Positions 9,944-18,343 of a stretch of 64,000 nt of DNA are shown in pieces (the stretch's first letter is position 1; the number at the start of each line of letters is the position of its first letter). The position numbers and the translations under genes are program-made. The stretch covers positions 218,849 through 282,848 of the forward strand of contig NZ_SSOB01000003.1 of the NCBI RefSeq assembly GCF_004801405.1. Direction: 5' to 3'. The notes beneath the pieces were generated by a model that had not been told where the DNA came from, searched no databases, and worked only from the letters and a program-made list of their open reading frames with translations. This DNA comes from Cohnella fermenti (GTDB taxonomy: Bacteria > Bacillota > Bacilli > Paenibacillales > Paenibacillaceae).

Positions 9944-9990
9944 ACAAGCCCCCATTACCGCCCGGCAAAAGGCGATAATGGGGGCTTGTC
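9944..9990. terminator. bidirectional terminator between tcdA and the ferritin gene
   Basis: A long stem, CAAGCCCCCATTA paired with TAATGGGGGCTTG, lies between convergent genes. Just upstream, 9905-9945 contains a short CAAGCAAGCA/TGAGCAAGCA type repetition. Confidence 0.75.
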
Positions 9991-10026
9991 TGCGTTAGGC
10001 GAGCCGCCCGAGAACTTAGAACGAAC

Positions 10027-10542
10027 TTACTCGGCTTCGCCCGCCGGCGGCGTGAACGAGCGGGCAGCCAGCTCCGCGTCCATCATGTAGAGCGCGTTGC
10101 TGTCCATATCGATGCGGCGAAGCTTCTGGATAATCGAATCGAACGTATCCTCTTCTTCGACCTGCTCGTCGATGAACCACTTCAGGAAGTTGATCGTCGC
10201 GTGCTCGCGATCTTCCCATGCGGCGTCCGACAGCGCGTAGATGCGCTGCGTCACGGTCTGCTCGTGGCTGTAGGAATGCTCGAACGCATCCAGCAGCGAT
10301 TCGTATTCAACCTGCGGGTTCGGCATGCCGGTAACGACGGCTCGCTTGCCCATCTGATTGATGAAGTGGTAGATCTTCATGGCGTGGAACTTCTCCTCTT
10401 CCGCTTGCACCACGAAGAAGTTGGCGAACCCGTCATAGCTCTCGGCAGAGCAATACGCGGCCATGGCCAGGTATACCTGCGAGGAATAGAACTCATAGTT
10501 CATCTGATCGTTAAGCTTGTCCAACAGAGCTTGATTGAGCAT
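10027..10542 (-). CDS. ferritin (non-haem, FtnA-like)
   Basis: This 171-residue four-helix ferritin stores iron as ferric mineral in a 24-mer. Ferroxidase-type ligands are visible: E17 in MNYEFYSSQ, E50 and H53 in AEEEKFHAMK, then the later EQVEEEDTFDSI segment. ATG at 10542 is chosen because AGGAGGTG lies about eight bases upstream. An extra 11 codons are open further upstream but lack a binding site. The gene is divergent from the His-rich protein gene, with about 180 bases between them. Confidence 0.92.
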   Translation of the reverse strand: MLNQALLDKLNDQMNYEFYSSQVYLAMAAYCSAESYDGFANFFVVQAEEEKFHAMKIYHFINQMGKRAVVTGMPNPQVEYESLLDAFEHSYSHEQTVTQRIYALSDAAWEDREHATINFLKWFIDEQVEEEDTFDSIIQKLRRIDMDSNALYMMDAELAARSFTPPAGEAE

Positions 10543-10721
10543 GGTTGACACCTCCTGTTCCCCATTATATGACATTCCCCGCGAACGAACAACGCCCCTT
10601 TACCGACACCGCTCGCCCGGACAAGGTGCCCCTTTTGCCAGTGGCGATACGATTGTCTCTATCTAACCTGCCAGTCCTGTCATAGATTGAATCATCCTTA
10701 TTATTCAGGAGGTGTATCGAG

Positions 10722-11039
10722 ATGAAGATGCAGATTCGCTCCGAGCACAAGTCCTGCTGCAAGACCGGGCACGCGCGCTTGGAATGCGGTTACGTGATCC
10801 CGGGCGACTGGCTCAGCGGAATCGTATGCCGCCAGGTCCATCATTCGGGCGGTCATCATCGCACGGGAGGCCACCATACGGGGGGCCATCGAACCGGATG
10901 CCATCATAAGAGCGGCCATCACACAGGAGGTCACCGCACGGGAGGCCATCGCACGGGAGGTCATCGGACAGGCGGCCATCGCACGGGCGGACATCGGACA
11001 GGCGGGCACCGCACCTGCGGCTGCCACGGAGAAGAATAA
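10722..11039 (+). CDS. His/Gly/Thr repeat protein next to CotH; candidate CotG-like spore coat protein
   Basis: This 105-residue protein begins with a Cys-containing head (C12, C13, C22, C36). Residues 43-98 are a run of GGHRT pentapeptides and variants (HHTGG, HHKSG), and the end is CGCHGEE. It has about 20 histidines and seven cysteines. There is no signal peptide or membrane segment. A perfect AGGAGGTG precedes ATG 10722. It is followed by a terminator and then a CotH kinase gene. In Bacillus, repetitive basic CotG-type coat proteins lie beside cotH and are phosphorylated by it. That context and the regularly spaced Thr residues suggest a coat structural protein. Metal binding by the His/Cys content is an alternative or additional role. 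No homologue is recalled. Confidence 0.8.
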   Translation: MKMQIRSEHKSCCKTGHARLECGYVIPGDWLSGIVCRQVHHSGGHHRTGGHHTGGHRTGCHHKSGHHTGGHRTGGHRTGGHRTGGHRTGGHRTGGHRTCGCHGEE

Positions 11040-11057
11040 TCGGCAATATCCGCCTTT

Positions 11058-11094
11058 AAGCCATTCATCTCTTTGGGATGGTGGCTTTTTTTTC
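11058..11094 (+). terminator. intrinsic terminator after the His-rich repeat gene
   Basis: The AAGCCAT..CATC arm pairs with GGATGGTGGCTT and is followed by eight T residues. It separates the small repeat gene from cotH. Confidence 0.75.
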
Positions 11095-11199
11095 GCGGGG
11101 GATGCCTATGCCGTCTAGACGAATGCCGTTTCCGCGAATGCCGGGCGTTCATACGTTATACGGGAACGACAGCCCTGCCCACAGAAAGGCGGAGACGGC

Positions 11200-12255
11200 A
11201 TGACTTTACCCGTGCGCAACCTTCTCCTCGGAGAGCCGGAGAGCGAGGAACTGGAGAGCAACTTGTGGAACGATCGGTTCGTGTCGGCGGTCATGCGGAC
11301 GAACGGGCAATCGGCGAAGGTGAAGGTCCGCTACCGGGGCGGTCATACGAGAGGATACCCGAAGCGTTCTTACGAGATCGTGCGCGCAGGGCGAACCTTC
11401 CACTACAATGCCGAATTTGACGATCCATCGATGATCCGCAACGCTCTTTCGTTTTATTTTCTGCCGACGATTGGGGTGCCGAGCCCGCGCGCGAAGCACG
11501 TGATGCTCTATCGGAACGGGGAACCGCTCGGGGTGTACCTCGAGATCGAGGGGGTCGGGCGGAGGTTCTTCCACAGTCGGGGCATCGGCTATTCTTCCCT
11601 GTTCTATGCGGTCAACAACAACGCCGACTTCGGCCTGCGGATTCCGGAGACGAGCCGCTACAAGCCGACGCTTCTGGCGGGCTACGAGCACCGGTTCGGA
11701 GGGGCGACCGAGAAGGGCAAGCTTACCGCCTTCATTCGAGGGTTGAACGAGAAGAACGGAATTGCGCTGAAGCGGTTCCTGGAGGCGCGGCTCGATATCG
11801 ACAACAGCTTGCGCTGGCTCGCGGGGGCGGTGCTGACCGGCAATTACGACGGCTTCGAGCAGAACTACGCGATCTACCGCCATTCGAAGACGGGCAAGTT
11901 CCGCATCATTCCGTGGGACTACGAAGGAACCTGGGGGCGGAACTGCTACGGGAAGCTTGTCTCGAGCGACCTGGTGGACGTGACGGGCTACAATTACTTA
12001 TCGGCCAAGCTGCTGGAGCTCCCCGAGCTGCGAAGCCGTTACCGGACGATTCTGTCCAAGGCGATCAGAGGCCCCTTCACCGAGAGTGCGCTGATGCCCA
12101 AGGTCCACGGAATGTTGGGGAAAATCGTGGGGGATCTAAGCCTAGATCCTCACCGTCGGCAGTCGCGATACGAGCTCATGGGGGAGGCGGAGGTCATTCG
12201 GCACTATATTCGCGAGCGGCGATCGATCATTGCCTCCGCTCTCCAGCGGTTGTAA
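11200..12255 (+). CDS. cotH: CotH family spore coat protein kinase
   Basis: The 351 residues match the CotH family in length and motifs: KVRYRGGHTRGYPKRSYEI near residue 45-63, FDDPSMIRNALSF near 73-87, VMLYRNGEPLGVYLEIEGV near 101-120, and FRIIPWDYEGTWGRN near 227-241, which holds the metal-binding D. CotH proteins are atypical protein kinases that phosphorylate coat proteins such as CotB and CotG in spores. The GGCGGAG site precedes ATG 11200. The upstream small repeat protein is a candidate substrate. I would expect mother-cell expression. No sporulation promoter could be identified with confidence. Confidence 0.88.
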   Translation: MTLPVRNLLLGEPESEELESNLWNDRFVSAVMRTNGQSAKVKVRYRGGHTRGYPKRSYEIVRAGRTFHYNAEFDDPSMIRNALSFYFLPTIGVPSPRAKHVMLYRNGEPLGVYLEIEGVGRRFFHSRGIGYSSLFYAVNNNADFGLRIPETSRYKPTLLAGYEHRFGGATEKGKLTAFIRGLNEKNGIALKRFLEARLDIDNSLRWLAGAVLTGNYDGFEQNYAIYRHSKTGKFRIIPWDYEGTWGRNCYGKLVSSDLVDVTGYNYLSAKLLELPELRSRYRTILSKAIRGPFTESALMPKVHGMLGKIVGDLSLDPHRRQSRYELMGEAEVIRHYIRERRSIIASALQRL

Positions 12256-12268
12256 AGCGATTCGATAC

Positions 12269-12282
12269 AGAACAAATGTTCG
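12269..12282 (+). promoter_or_regulatory. LexA (DinR/SOS) box upstream of rarA
   Basis: AGAACAAATGTTCG contains GAAC-N4-GTTC and fits the Gram-positive LexA consensus CGAACRNRYGTTYC at every position except the first base, and the last base is G. It lies between the cotH stop and rarA, about 67 bases before the preferred rarA start, a good place for repression. Confidence 0.6.
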
Positions 12283-12348
12283 CCATCCATCTTCCGATTC
12301 CGCTCCGATTCTGCTATGATGAAGGAACGGGGGAAAGGCGGGAGATCA

Positions 12349-13659
12349 TTGGACTTGTTCAGCTACCGGGCGGAATCGGAGCCTCGCTCTCGGCTGCTTG
12401 CCGACCGCATGAGGCCGGAGACGCTCGACGAATATATCGGTCAAGAGCATATTGTGGGGCCGGGCAAGCTGCTTAGAAGGGCGATCGAAGGGGATGCGGT
12501 GTCCTCGATTCTGCTGTTCGGACCGCCGGGCTGCGGGAAGACGACGCTGGCCCATATTATCTCGAAGCGAACGGAAGGCGACTTCGTTCGGTTGAACGCC
12601 GTGGACGCGTCCGTCAAGGATGTTCGCGAGGTGATCGAGCAGGCGGAGAGCAACAAGACGATGTACGGGCGCAAGACGATTCTGTTCCTCGACGAGGTGC
12701 ATCGCTTCAACAGCGCCCGTCAGGACGCGCTGCTGCCCGCCGTCGAGAAGGGAATTATCGTGTTCATCGGGGCGACAACGGAGAACCCGTATCACTCGGT
12801 GAACGGAGCGCTTCTGTCGCGTTCGACGCTGTTCCGGCTTCATTCGCTGACGAAGGAGCACTCCTTGCTGGCGATGCGCAGGGCGCTTGCCGACGCGGCG
12901 AAGGGGCTCGGCTTCATGAAGCTGCACGTGGACGAGGAGGCGCTGCAGCACATCGCGTCGATGGCCAGCGGCGATATTCGCCGCGCGCTGACGGCGCTGG
13001 AGCTGGCGGCGATCACGACGCCGTCCGAGCCGGACGGCTCCGTCCGCGTCACGGTCGAGATCGCCGAGGAATCGATCCGCCAGCCGACCGTCCAAGCGGA
13101 CGAATCGACGCAGTACGACGTGCTGTCCGCCTTCCACAAGAGCGTGCGGGGCTCGAGCGACGCGGCGCTGTTCTGGTTCCTCTACGCGGTCGAGAAGCTC
13201 GGCATGGACCCGATGACGTTCCTGCGCCGTCTGACGGTGGCCTGCAGCGAGGATATCGGGCTGGCCAATCCGCAGGCGATGGTACAAGCCGTCAGCGCCA
13301 TGGAAGCCTATCACCGGATCGGCTGGCCGGAGTCCAAGTACATCGTCGCCCAGGCGATCCTGTTCGCGGTCGAGAGCCCGAAGTCCAATTCGGTCGCCGT
13401 GGCGATCGGCAACATTATGGGGACGCTCGACGCGCTGAAGTCGGCGGAGGTGCCGCTGCATCTTCGCGACGGGCATTACAGCGGCGCGAAGAAGCTCGGC
13501 CATGTCGGCTACCAATACCCGCATGACTTCCCGGGACATTACGTGGACCAGCAATATTTGCCGGACGCGATCCGCGATCGGCACTTCTACGAGGCCACGG
13601 AGCAAGGGACGGAGAAGAAGATTCGGCACAACCAGGAGCTGCGGCGCTCCCGCGATTGA
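12349..13659 (+). CDS. rarA: replication-associated recombination protein A, AAA+ ATPase (MgsA/RarA, YrvN)
   Basis: This clamp-loader-like AAA+ protein acts at stalled replication forks. From the TTG at 12349 it is 436 residues. RMRPETLDEYIGQEHI is near 21-35, Walker A is GPPGCGKT at 58-65, Walker B is FLDEVHRF, and sensor 1 is IGATTENPYHSVN. The family's tetramerisation domain fills the C-terminal third. The TTG is preferred because AAAGGCGGGAG lies just upstream, while ATG 12316 has no binding site. The gene order tcdA...rarA follows Bacillus yrvM-yrvN, here interrupted by ferritin, the repeat gene and cotH. The upstream SOS box suggests DNA-damage induction. Confidence 0.94.
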   Translation: MDLFSYRAESEPRSRLLADRMRPETLDEYIGQEHIVGPGKLLRRAIEGDAVSSILLFGPPGCGKTTLAHIISKRTEGDFVRLNAVDASVKDVREVIEQAESNKTMYGRKTILFLDEVHRFNSARQDALLPAVEKGIIVFIGATTENPYHSVNGALLSRSTLFRLHSLTKEHSLLAMRRALADAAKGLGFMKLHVDEEALQHIASMASGDIRRALTALELAAITTPSEPDGSVRVTVEIAEESIRQPTVQADESTQYDVLSAFHKSVRGSSDAALFWFLYAVEKLGMDPMTFLRRLTVACSEDIGLANPQAMVQAVSAMEAYHRIGWPESKYIVAQAILFAVESPKSNSVAVAIGNIMGTLDALKSAEVPLHLRDGHYSGAKKLGHVGYQYPHDFPGHYVDQQYLPDAIRDRHFYEATEQGTEKKIRHNQELRRSRD

Positions 13660-13895
13660 GCGAATTCGGCCAAGCTGTCCGCGCTGGGAGCGCCTGAGAG
13701 GGGATACGGACGGATATACGGCGATTCGCGGCATTAAATCGGCCTCTTCTGCCCGCTCGCGAGCGTGGAAGGCACCCGATCGGCCTTTTACGGGGGGAAT
13801 CGGAGTTTGACGCTCGGTGAATCATCGTCTAAGCTAGTGTAAAGGCATATTTACGATTACCATCATTTACTTTTTTTTATTATGAAGGAGGTGTA

Positions 13896-13920
13896 CCTAT
13901 CCTCTCTGTCAGAGGGTAGG
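13896..13920 (+). promoter_or_regulatory. 10-bp hairpin between a strong ribosome binding site and a TTG start
   Basis: CCTATCCTCT at 13896-13905 pairs fully (one G-T) with AGAGGGTAGG at 13911-13920 across a 5-base loop. It sits just after AAGGAGGTG (13885-13893) and six bases before TTG 13927. It may present or mask the translation start of the following gene. Confidence 0.55.
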
Positions 13921-13926
13921 GAACGT

Positions 13927-15270
13927 TTGGAACCTGACCCCTTTCCGCTAGTCGTGGACTTGGTCTTGATCTTCGCATTGGTTTTCCTCAACGGATTCTT
14001 CGTATCCATCGAATTCGCGATGGTCAAGGTGCGCGGAACCCGGATCGATACCCTTGTGCAAGAAGGGAATCAACGGGCGAAGTTTGCTTCGCATCTGACC
14101 GGCAACCTGGACGCTTATTTATCCGCCTGCCAGCTCGGCATCACGCTTGCCTCGCTTGGACTCGGCTGGATCGGCGAGCCTGCCATCGCGAGAGCTCTCG
14201 AACCGCTGTTCGAGAAGTTTGGCCTATCGGAGAGTCTCGTCCACCCTCTCTCCTTTATCATCGGCTTCTCCTTGATCACCATTCTTCATATCGTATTAGG
14301 CGAACTGGCGCCCAAGACGCTCGCCATCCGCCAAGCCGAGACCGTAACGCTGTGGGCTTCTGCGCCGCTGATTGTTTTCCGCAAGATCATGAGTCCCTTC
14401 ATCTGGCTGCTCAACGGAATGGCGAACCGCTTGCTTAAGCTGGTCGGCGTCGAGCCTGCCACCGAATTGTCCTCCGCCCATACGGAAGAGGAGATTCGCA
14501 TCCTGATGAAGGAGAGTCATAAGAGCGGGCTCATCGACAAGACGGAGCTTACGCTTGTCGACAATATCTTCGAGTTCGCCGAGACGAACGCCCGCGAGAT
14601 CATGATTCCGCGCACCGAGATGATCTGCCTGTACGCGAATCATCCGTTCGAGGACAATCGCATCGTCGCCCTCCGCGAGATGCATACCCGCTATCCGGTA
14701 TGCGACAAGGACAAGGACAACATCATCGGCTTCGTCCACATCCGGGACGTACTGCGGGGCTACGACGGCTCGGTTCAGGACATCCGCGAGATTCTGCGGC
14801 CGCTGACGACCGTGCCGGAGAGCATGCCGATCAGCAACCTGCTGAAGCTGATGCAGAAGAACAAGTCGCAGATCGCGATTCTGATCGACGAGTACGGCGG
14901 AACGTCCGGGCTCGTGACGCTTGAGGATATCATGGAAGAGATCGTCGGGGAGATCCAGGACGAATTCGACGAGGAGCGTCCGGACCTGGAGAAGAAGGAC
15001 GATGAGACGTATTCGATCAGCGGCATGATGCTGATCGAGGAGGTCAACAGCTACTTCGGGCTCGACATCCCGACGGAGGATTACGACACGATCGGCGGCT
15101 GGATGTATTCCCAGATCGAGAACCCGCCGAGGAAGAACCAGACGATCGAGGTGGAAGCGGGCATTCGGTTTATCATCGAGGAGACCGACCATCTGCGTAT
15201 CTCCCGTATCCATATTATCCGTTACGAAGGGGCGAGCTCCTGGGAGCCTCCCGAGTCGGTAACGGGCTGA
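13927..15270 (+). CDS. HlyC/CorC (CNNM/CBS) family membrane protein, possible divalent cation transporter
   Basis: From TTG 13927 this is 447 residues. An N-terminal CNNM (DUF21) membrane domain runs to about 185 (LVFLNGFFVSIEFAMVKVRG, then LGITLASLGLGWIGEPAIA). Two CBS domains follow (the IMIPRTEMICLYA region and the LLKLMQKNKSQIAILIDEYGGTSG region), then a C-terminal CorC_HlyC domain. Relatives in Bacillus act in Mg2+ homeostasis; the substrate here is inferred only from family. The start is uncertain. ATG 13882 lies before, not after, the strong AAGGAGGTG site and would add 15 residues. The TTG begins with the sequence typical of relatives (EPDPFPL) but has a hairpin directly upstream. Confidence 0.88.
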   Translation: MEPDPFPLVVDLVLIFALVFLNGFFVSIEFAMVKVRGTRIDTLVQEGNQRAKFASHLTGNLDAYLSACQLGITLASLGLGWIGEPAIARALEPLFEKFGLSESLVHPLSFIIGFSLITILHIVLGELAPKTLAIRQAETVTLWASAPLIVFRKIMSPFIWLLNGMANRLLKLVGVEPATELSSAHTEEEIRILMKESHKSGLIDKTELTLVDNIFEFAETNAREIMIPRTEMICLYANHPFEDNRIVALREMHTRYPVCDKDKDNIIGFVHIRDVLRGYDGSVQDIREILRPLTTVPESMPISNLLKLMQKNKSQIAILIDEYGGTSGLVTLEDIMEEIVGEIQDEFDEERPDLEKKDDETYSISGMMLIEEVNSYFGLDIPTEDYDTIGGWMYSQIENPPRKNQTIEVEAGIRFIIEETDHLRISRIHIIRYEGASSWEPPESVTG

Positions 15271-15277
15271 GTGCAAT

Positions 15278-15317
15278 AACGGCGGCTTCGGGGATAATCT
15301 CCCTGAAGCCGCCGTTT
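15278..15317. terminator. bidirectional terminator
   Basis: AACGGCGGCTTC pairs with GAAGCCGCCGTT across a short loop between convergent genes. A T-rich tail (TTTCTT) serves the plus strand. Confidence 0.8.
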
Positions 15318-15329
15318 CTTGTGGTGCGC

Positions 15330-16490
15330 CTACTCCTTAAGTCGACGCAGGTGAACGAGCAGGAAGCCGACCATGGCGGTCAGCGCGAATGCCCCGCCGA
15401 GCCGGAAGACGGCGGTGTGGTCATAGGCGTCGTACAGCCAGCCGCCGAGCGTGCCGGCGAGAAGTCCGGCGAGCCCCGTCCATACCATGCCGAACAGAGC
15501 CTGCCCGGAGGAGCGGTATTCGTCGGGGACGATCGACTGCAGGTAGCGCAGCGCCGTGATGTAGAAGATGCCGAATGTCACGCTGTGCATCGCCTGGATG
15601 GCGACGAAGGCAATTGGCTCGTGGGATACGCTCAGCAGCAGCATCCGCAGGGCGTACATCAGGCTCGCGAAGGCGAGCAGCGGAAGCTCCTTGAAGCGAT
15701 GCCCGTAACGGGACAGCAGGAAGAACGTCGGGATCTCGCTCGCCGAAGAAGCGAGCGACGACAGGCCGATCAGCGATTCGGACGCGCCGAACTCCTTCAT
15801 CGTGACGGCTAGGAAGCCTTCGTTCATCCGGTGCGCCACCGAGACGAGCGCTGCGAAGGCGAAGAAGACAAGCGTCTCGCGGCGCTTGAGCACGTCAAGC
15901 AGACTGGCGAAGCGGAACGGCGCCGCCGACTTCTGGAAGTCGGCCAGCGCAAACGACAGAACAAGCGAGCAGACGACGGTGCCGAGAGCGAGCCAGAGCG
16001 TCAGGTCGGAGCCGGTCGCCTTCAGCGCGTAGCCGAACAGAATGGCGCACACGGCGTAGCCGAGCGAGCCGAACATGCGAATCGCGGAGAACGTGCGGTT
16101 CAGCTTCTCTGCGGCGAGCAGAGTTATGCTGTCCATCATCGAGTTGACCGGCGTCTGGAAGAAGTAGAACAGCCCCATAAGCGCGGAGACGACCGCGAAT
16201 TCCTTCTGCGGCAGCAGCAGCGCAAGCGCGAGAATCTGCCCGAGGAACACGAGGCTCAGCACCCGGCGCAGCGCCTTGGTCTTGTCGGCGACGATGCCGG
16301 CGAGCAGGTTCGAGAAGATCGAGAGCAGCGGGCCGATCGAGAAGATGGTGCCGATCTGCAGCTTGGTGAAGCCGATATCATAGAAGTAGAGCGGGAAGTA
16401 CGTGACGACGAGCACCATCGCCGCATAGTTGACGAAGTGCAGGCTGCGGAGCACGGTCAGTTGCCCGGAGCCGAATAGCCGGCTTCTCAT
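15330..16490 (-). CDS. MFS transporter (LacY/NupG-like, MFS_1-like type)
   Basis: This 386-residue integral membrane protein has about 12 hydrophobic segments. Near the N terminus it shows LRSLHFVNYAAMVLVVTYFPLYFYDIGFTKLQIG and LAGIVADKTKALRR, the MFS loop 2-3 region. The fold resembles the nucleoside/sugar symporter type, but the substrate cannot be told. Its start overlaps the stop of the upstream MATE-like gene by four bases (ATGA), which indicates translational coupling. Confidence 0.85.
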   Translation of the reverse strand: MRSRLFGSGQLTVLRSLHFVNYAAMVLVVTYFPLYFYDIGFTKLQIGTIFSIGPLLSIFSNLLAGIVADKTKALRRVLSLVFLGQILALALLLPQKEFAVVSALMGLFYFFQTPVNSMMDSITLLAAEKLNRTFSAIRMFGSLGYAVCAILFGYALKATGSDLTLWLALGTVVCSLVLSFALADFQKSAAPFRFASLLDVLKRRETLVFFAFAALVSVAHRMNEGFLAVTMKEFGASESLIGLSSLASSASEIPTFFLLSRYGHRFKELPLLAFASLMYALRMLLLSVSHEPIAFVAIQAMHSVTFGIFYITALRYLQSIVPDEYRSSGQALFGMVWTGLAGLLAGTLGGWLYDAYDHTAVFRLGGAFALTAMVGFLLVHLRRLKE

Positions 16491-17827
16491 GGATGTCTCT
16501 CCTTGGATGGCAGGATGTTAAGCTTCCCGGACGGCTCGGCGCGGGAAGCGCGACGGAGCAGCAGAAGCAGCACGGCAAGCTCGGCGACCATCCCTCCGGA
16601 TTGGGACAACGCGGCGAGCGTGCCTGTCCAGTGGGGAAGCGCAAGCGTAAGCGAGACGACCAGAACCACCGTTGCCGCCGCGTTGGCGGTCTGGGAGCCG
16701 AACATCAGCTTCGTCTGGCTGCGCGAGAGGACGATGCCGTTGAGCGTATCGATCCAAGGGAAGACAAGCACATAAGGCAGGAACGCTCGCAGCGCATGAA
16801 CGCTGGATTGGAGCAGCGGTCCCTGCACGCCGTACACCTTCGCGAATACCCATTCGCCGACGGGCGTATAGGCCAAGACGGCGACGAGCATTCCCGGAAC
16901 GAACGCCATCAAGAGGACAAACTGCTTGACCAGATGAGGGTGTGTCCGGTGGAACTGCAGCGCGATCTGATGGAAGTAGGTGAAGAAGCCGAGCGTCAGT
17001 CCCATCAGGCTGCCGGCGATCGAGAAGGAAGCGATCGAGAGCGCCCCATGCTGCGTATGGCCGAGAAGGGCGTTCAGGATCGGCGGGACCCATACGATAA
17101 TGAAGGAAGAGAACAGCAGCGGGCTGTAGAAGTTCAGCACCTGTCTCGGCCTGCGAATCTCGCTCTCCGGCGAATCGTCCGGCAGGTCCTTCGCCAGCTT
17201 GCGGCCTTCGAGCAGGCTGACGGCCGCTTCGATGATCATGCCGAACACGAACAGGATGGCGCCCTGCCGCGAATGGGTGACGCCGGCATGCAGAATATAT
17301 TGGGCCAGGGCGAACGTGCCTCCCAAGCGGAAAACCATCCCGATCGTAAGCCACTTCGTTCGCATTCGATAAATAATGACGCCTTGATAAAGGCAGCGGA
17401 TGCCGGAGAAGACGCTGAGGAACATCAGGACGGCATAGACGTCGGTCGCCGCTTCCGTCGTCTCCGCATTCGCCCCGTAGGCTCCGCCGAAGATCCAGAC
17501 GCCGATTGGCGAATAGGCGATCAGAGCGCCGAAGATGAGCGACGCGCCGAAGACGATGAAGGCGACCTGACGCACCGCTCCGAACGATCGCTTGTCGCGC
17601 ACGAGTGCGGAACACGTCTCGCGGAACAGGACAGCGGGCCGCTCGGTGACGGTCAAGAGGCTCATGGCGGTCGCATAGCCGGCGATGATAAGCTCCGGGT
17701 TCGCGGCTCGCGCGAGCGTGCCGTTGATGATGGTATGGGACAAATTGATCAGCAGAGCGGACAGGCCGAGCGGAATAAAAAACAAGAAGAGACGCTTTAG
17801 GTTGACTTGATTGGGCTGAGCGGACAA
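16487..17827 (-). CDS. MATE-like multidrug/flippase-type membrane protein
   Basis: This polytopic membrane protein of 446 residues has about 12 hydrophobic segments. FLFFIPLGLSALLINLSHTIINGTLARAANPE at the N terminus resembles the MATE/MOP superfamily. Substrate is unknown. The TTG at 17827 is preferred because AAGGAG lies eight bases upstream. ATG 17836 directly abuts that site, and ATG 17851 has none. A TATAAT with an upstream TG (extended -10) lies just before the gene on the minus strand, near 17862-17867. It is cotranscribed with the downstream MFS gene. Confidence 0.82.
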   Translation of the reverse strand: MSAQPNQVNLKRLFLFFIPLGLSALLINLSHTIINGTLARAANPELIIAGYATAMSLLTVTERPAVLFRETCSALVRDKRSFGAVRQVAFIVFGASLIFGALIAYSPIGVWIFGGAYGANAETTEAATDVYAVLMFLSVFSGIRCLYQGVIIYRMRTKWLTIGMVFRLGGTFALAQYILHAGVTHSRQGAILFVFGMIIEAAVSLLEGRKLAKDLPDDSPESEIRRPRQVLNFYSPLLFSSFIIVWVPPILNALLGHTQHGALSIASFSIAGSLMGLTLGFFTYFHQIALQFHRTHPHLVKQFVLLMAFVPGMLVAVLAYTPVGEWVFAKVYGVQGPLLQSSVHALRAFLPYVLVFPWIDTLNGIVLSRSQTKLMFGSQTANAAATVVLVVSLTLALPHWTGTLAALSQSGGMVAELAVLLLLLRRASRAEPSGKLNILPSKERHP

Positions 17828-17968
17828 ACGTTCCATCTCCTTCTGGGGCATACCGGAGTAATTATAACAGGTTCGTTCGGGCAGGGGGGATGTTTTCAGA
17901 GAGATTTTGACTGGATTTAGACTTTCTGAAATGATAAATTAGAGAATGACATGGGGAGCGGGAGGAAG

Positions 17969-18316
17969 ATGGACGATGGGGTTGACCCGGGCTGGGTGAA
18001 CGCCCAGTTTGCGTTTAACGAACGACTGGGCATTGCCATACCGATTCCAACCCTTCCTTGGGAACAGATCGGTCTGGACGAGCGAATGGCGTTGCTGGAA
18101 GTGTGGGAAGCGATTCGCGGCACGATTCCGGATCGGGTCCGCGGCTTCGAAGAGCGGATTCGGGAGCTGCAGGACGAGCTGAGCGATGAGGATAACTTCG
18201 ACCGGTCTTGTCGGCTTAACGCCGGAATCGCCGAGCTGGCCAGCCGGATCAACGATCTGCATATCTGGTATCGGACGGAGCCGAATTTCGAAGAACAGAC
18301 GAAGCCGCACGGCTAA
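17969..18316 (+). CDS. hypothetical protein upstream of the YtpB-like synthase
   Basis: This 115-residue soluble, acidic protein has an aromatic N-terminal half (PGWVNAQFAFNERLG, PTLPWEQIGLDERMALLEVWE) and then a heptad-like helix (VRGFEERIRELQDELSDEDNFDRS) that may form a coiled coil. ATG 17969 follows GGGAGGA closely; ATG 17951 is an alternative. It ends 27 bases before the DUF2600 gene and is probably cotranscribed with it. I do not recognise the family. Confidence 0.7.
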   Translation: MDDGVDPGWVNAQFAFNERLGIAIPIPTLPWEQIGLDERMALLEVWEAIRGTIPDRVRGFEERIRELQDELSDEDNFDRSCRLNAGIAELASRINDLHIWYRTEPNFEEQTKPHG

Positions 18317-18343
18317 GTCTTCTGCGCATCTGGAGGTACGCAA

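Noticed and set aside
10660..10700. Sporulation sigma promoter before the His-rich repeat gene (CATAGATTG)
   Set aside because: It differs from the sigma-K -10 and no -35 element sits at the right distance. Too weak to list as a feature.
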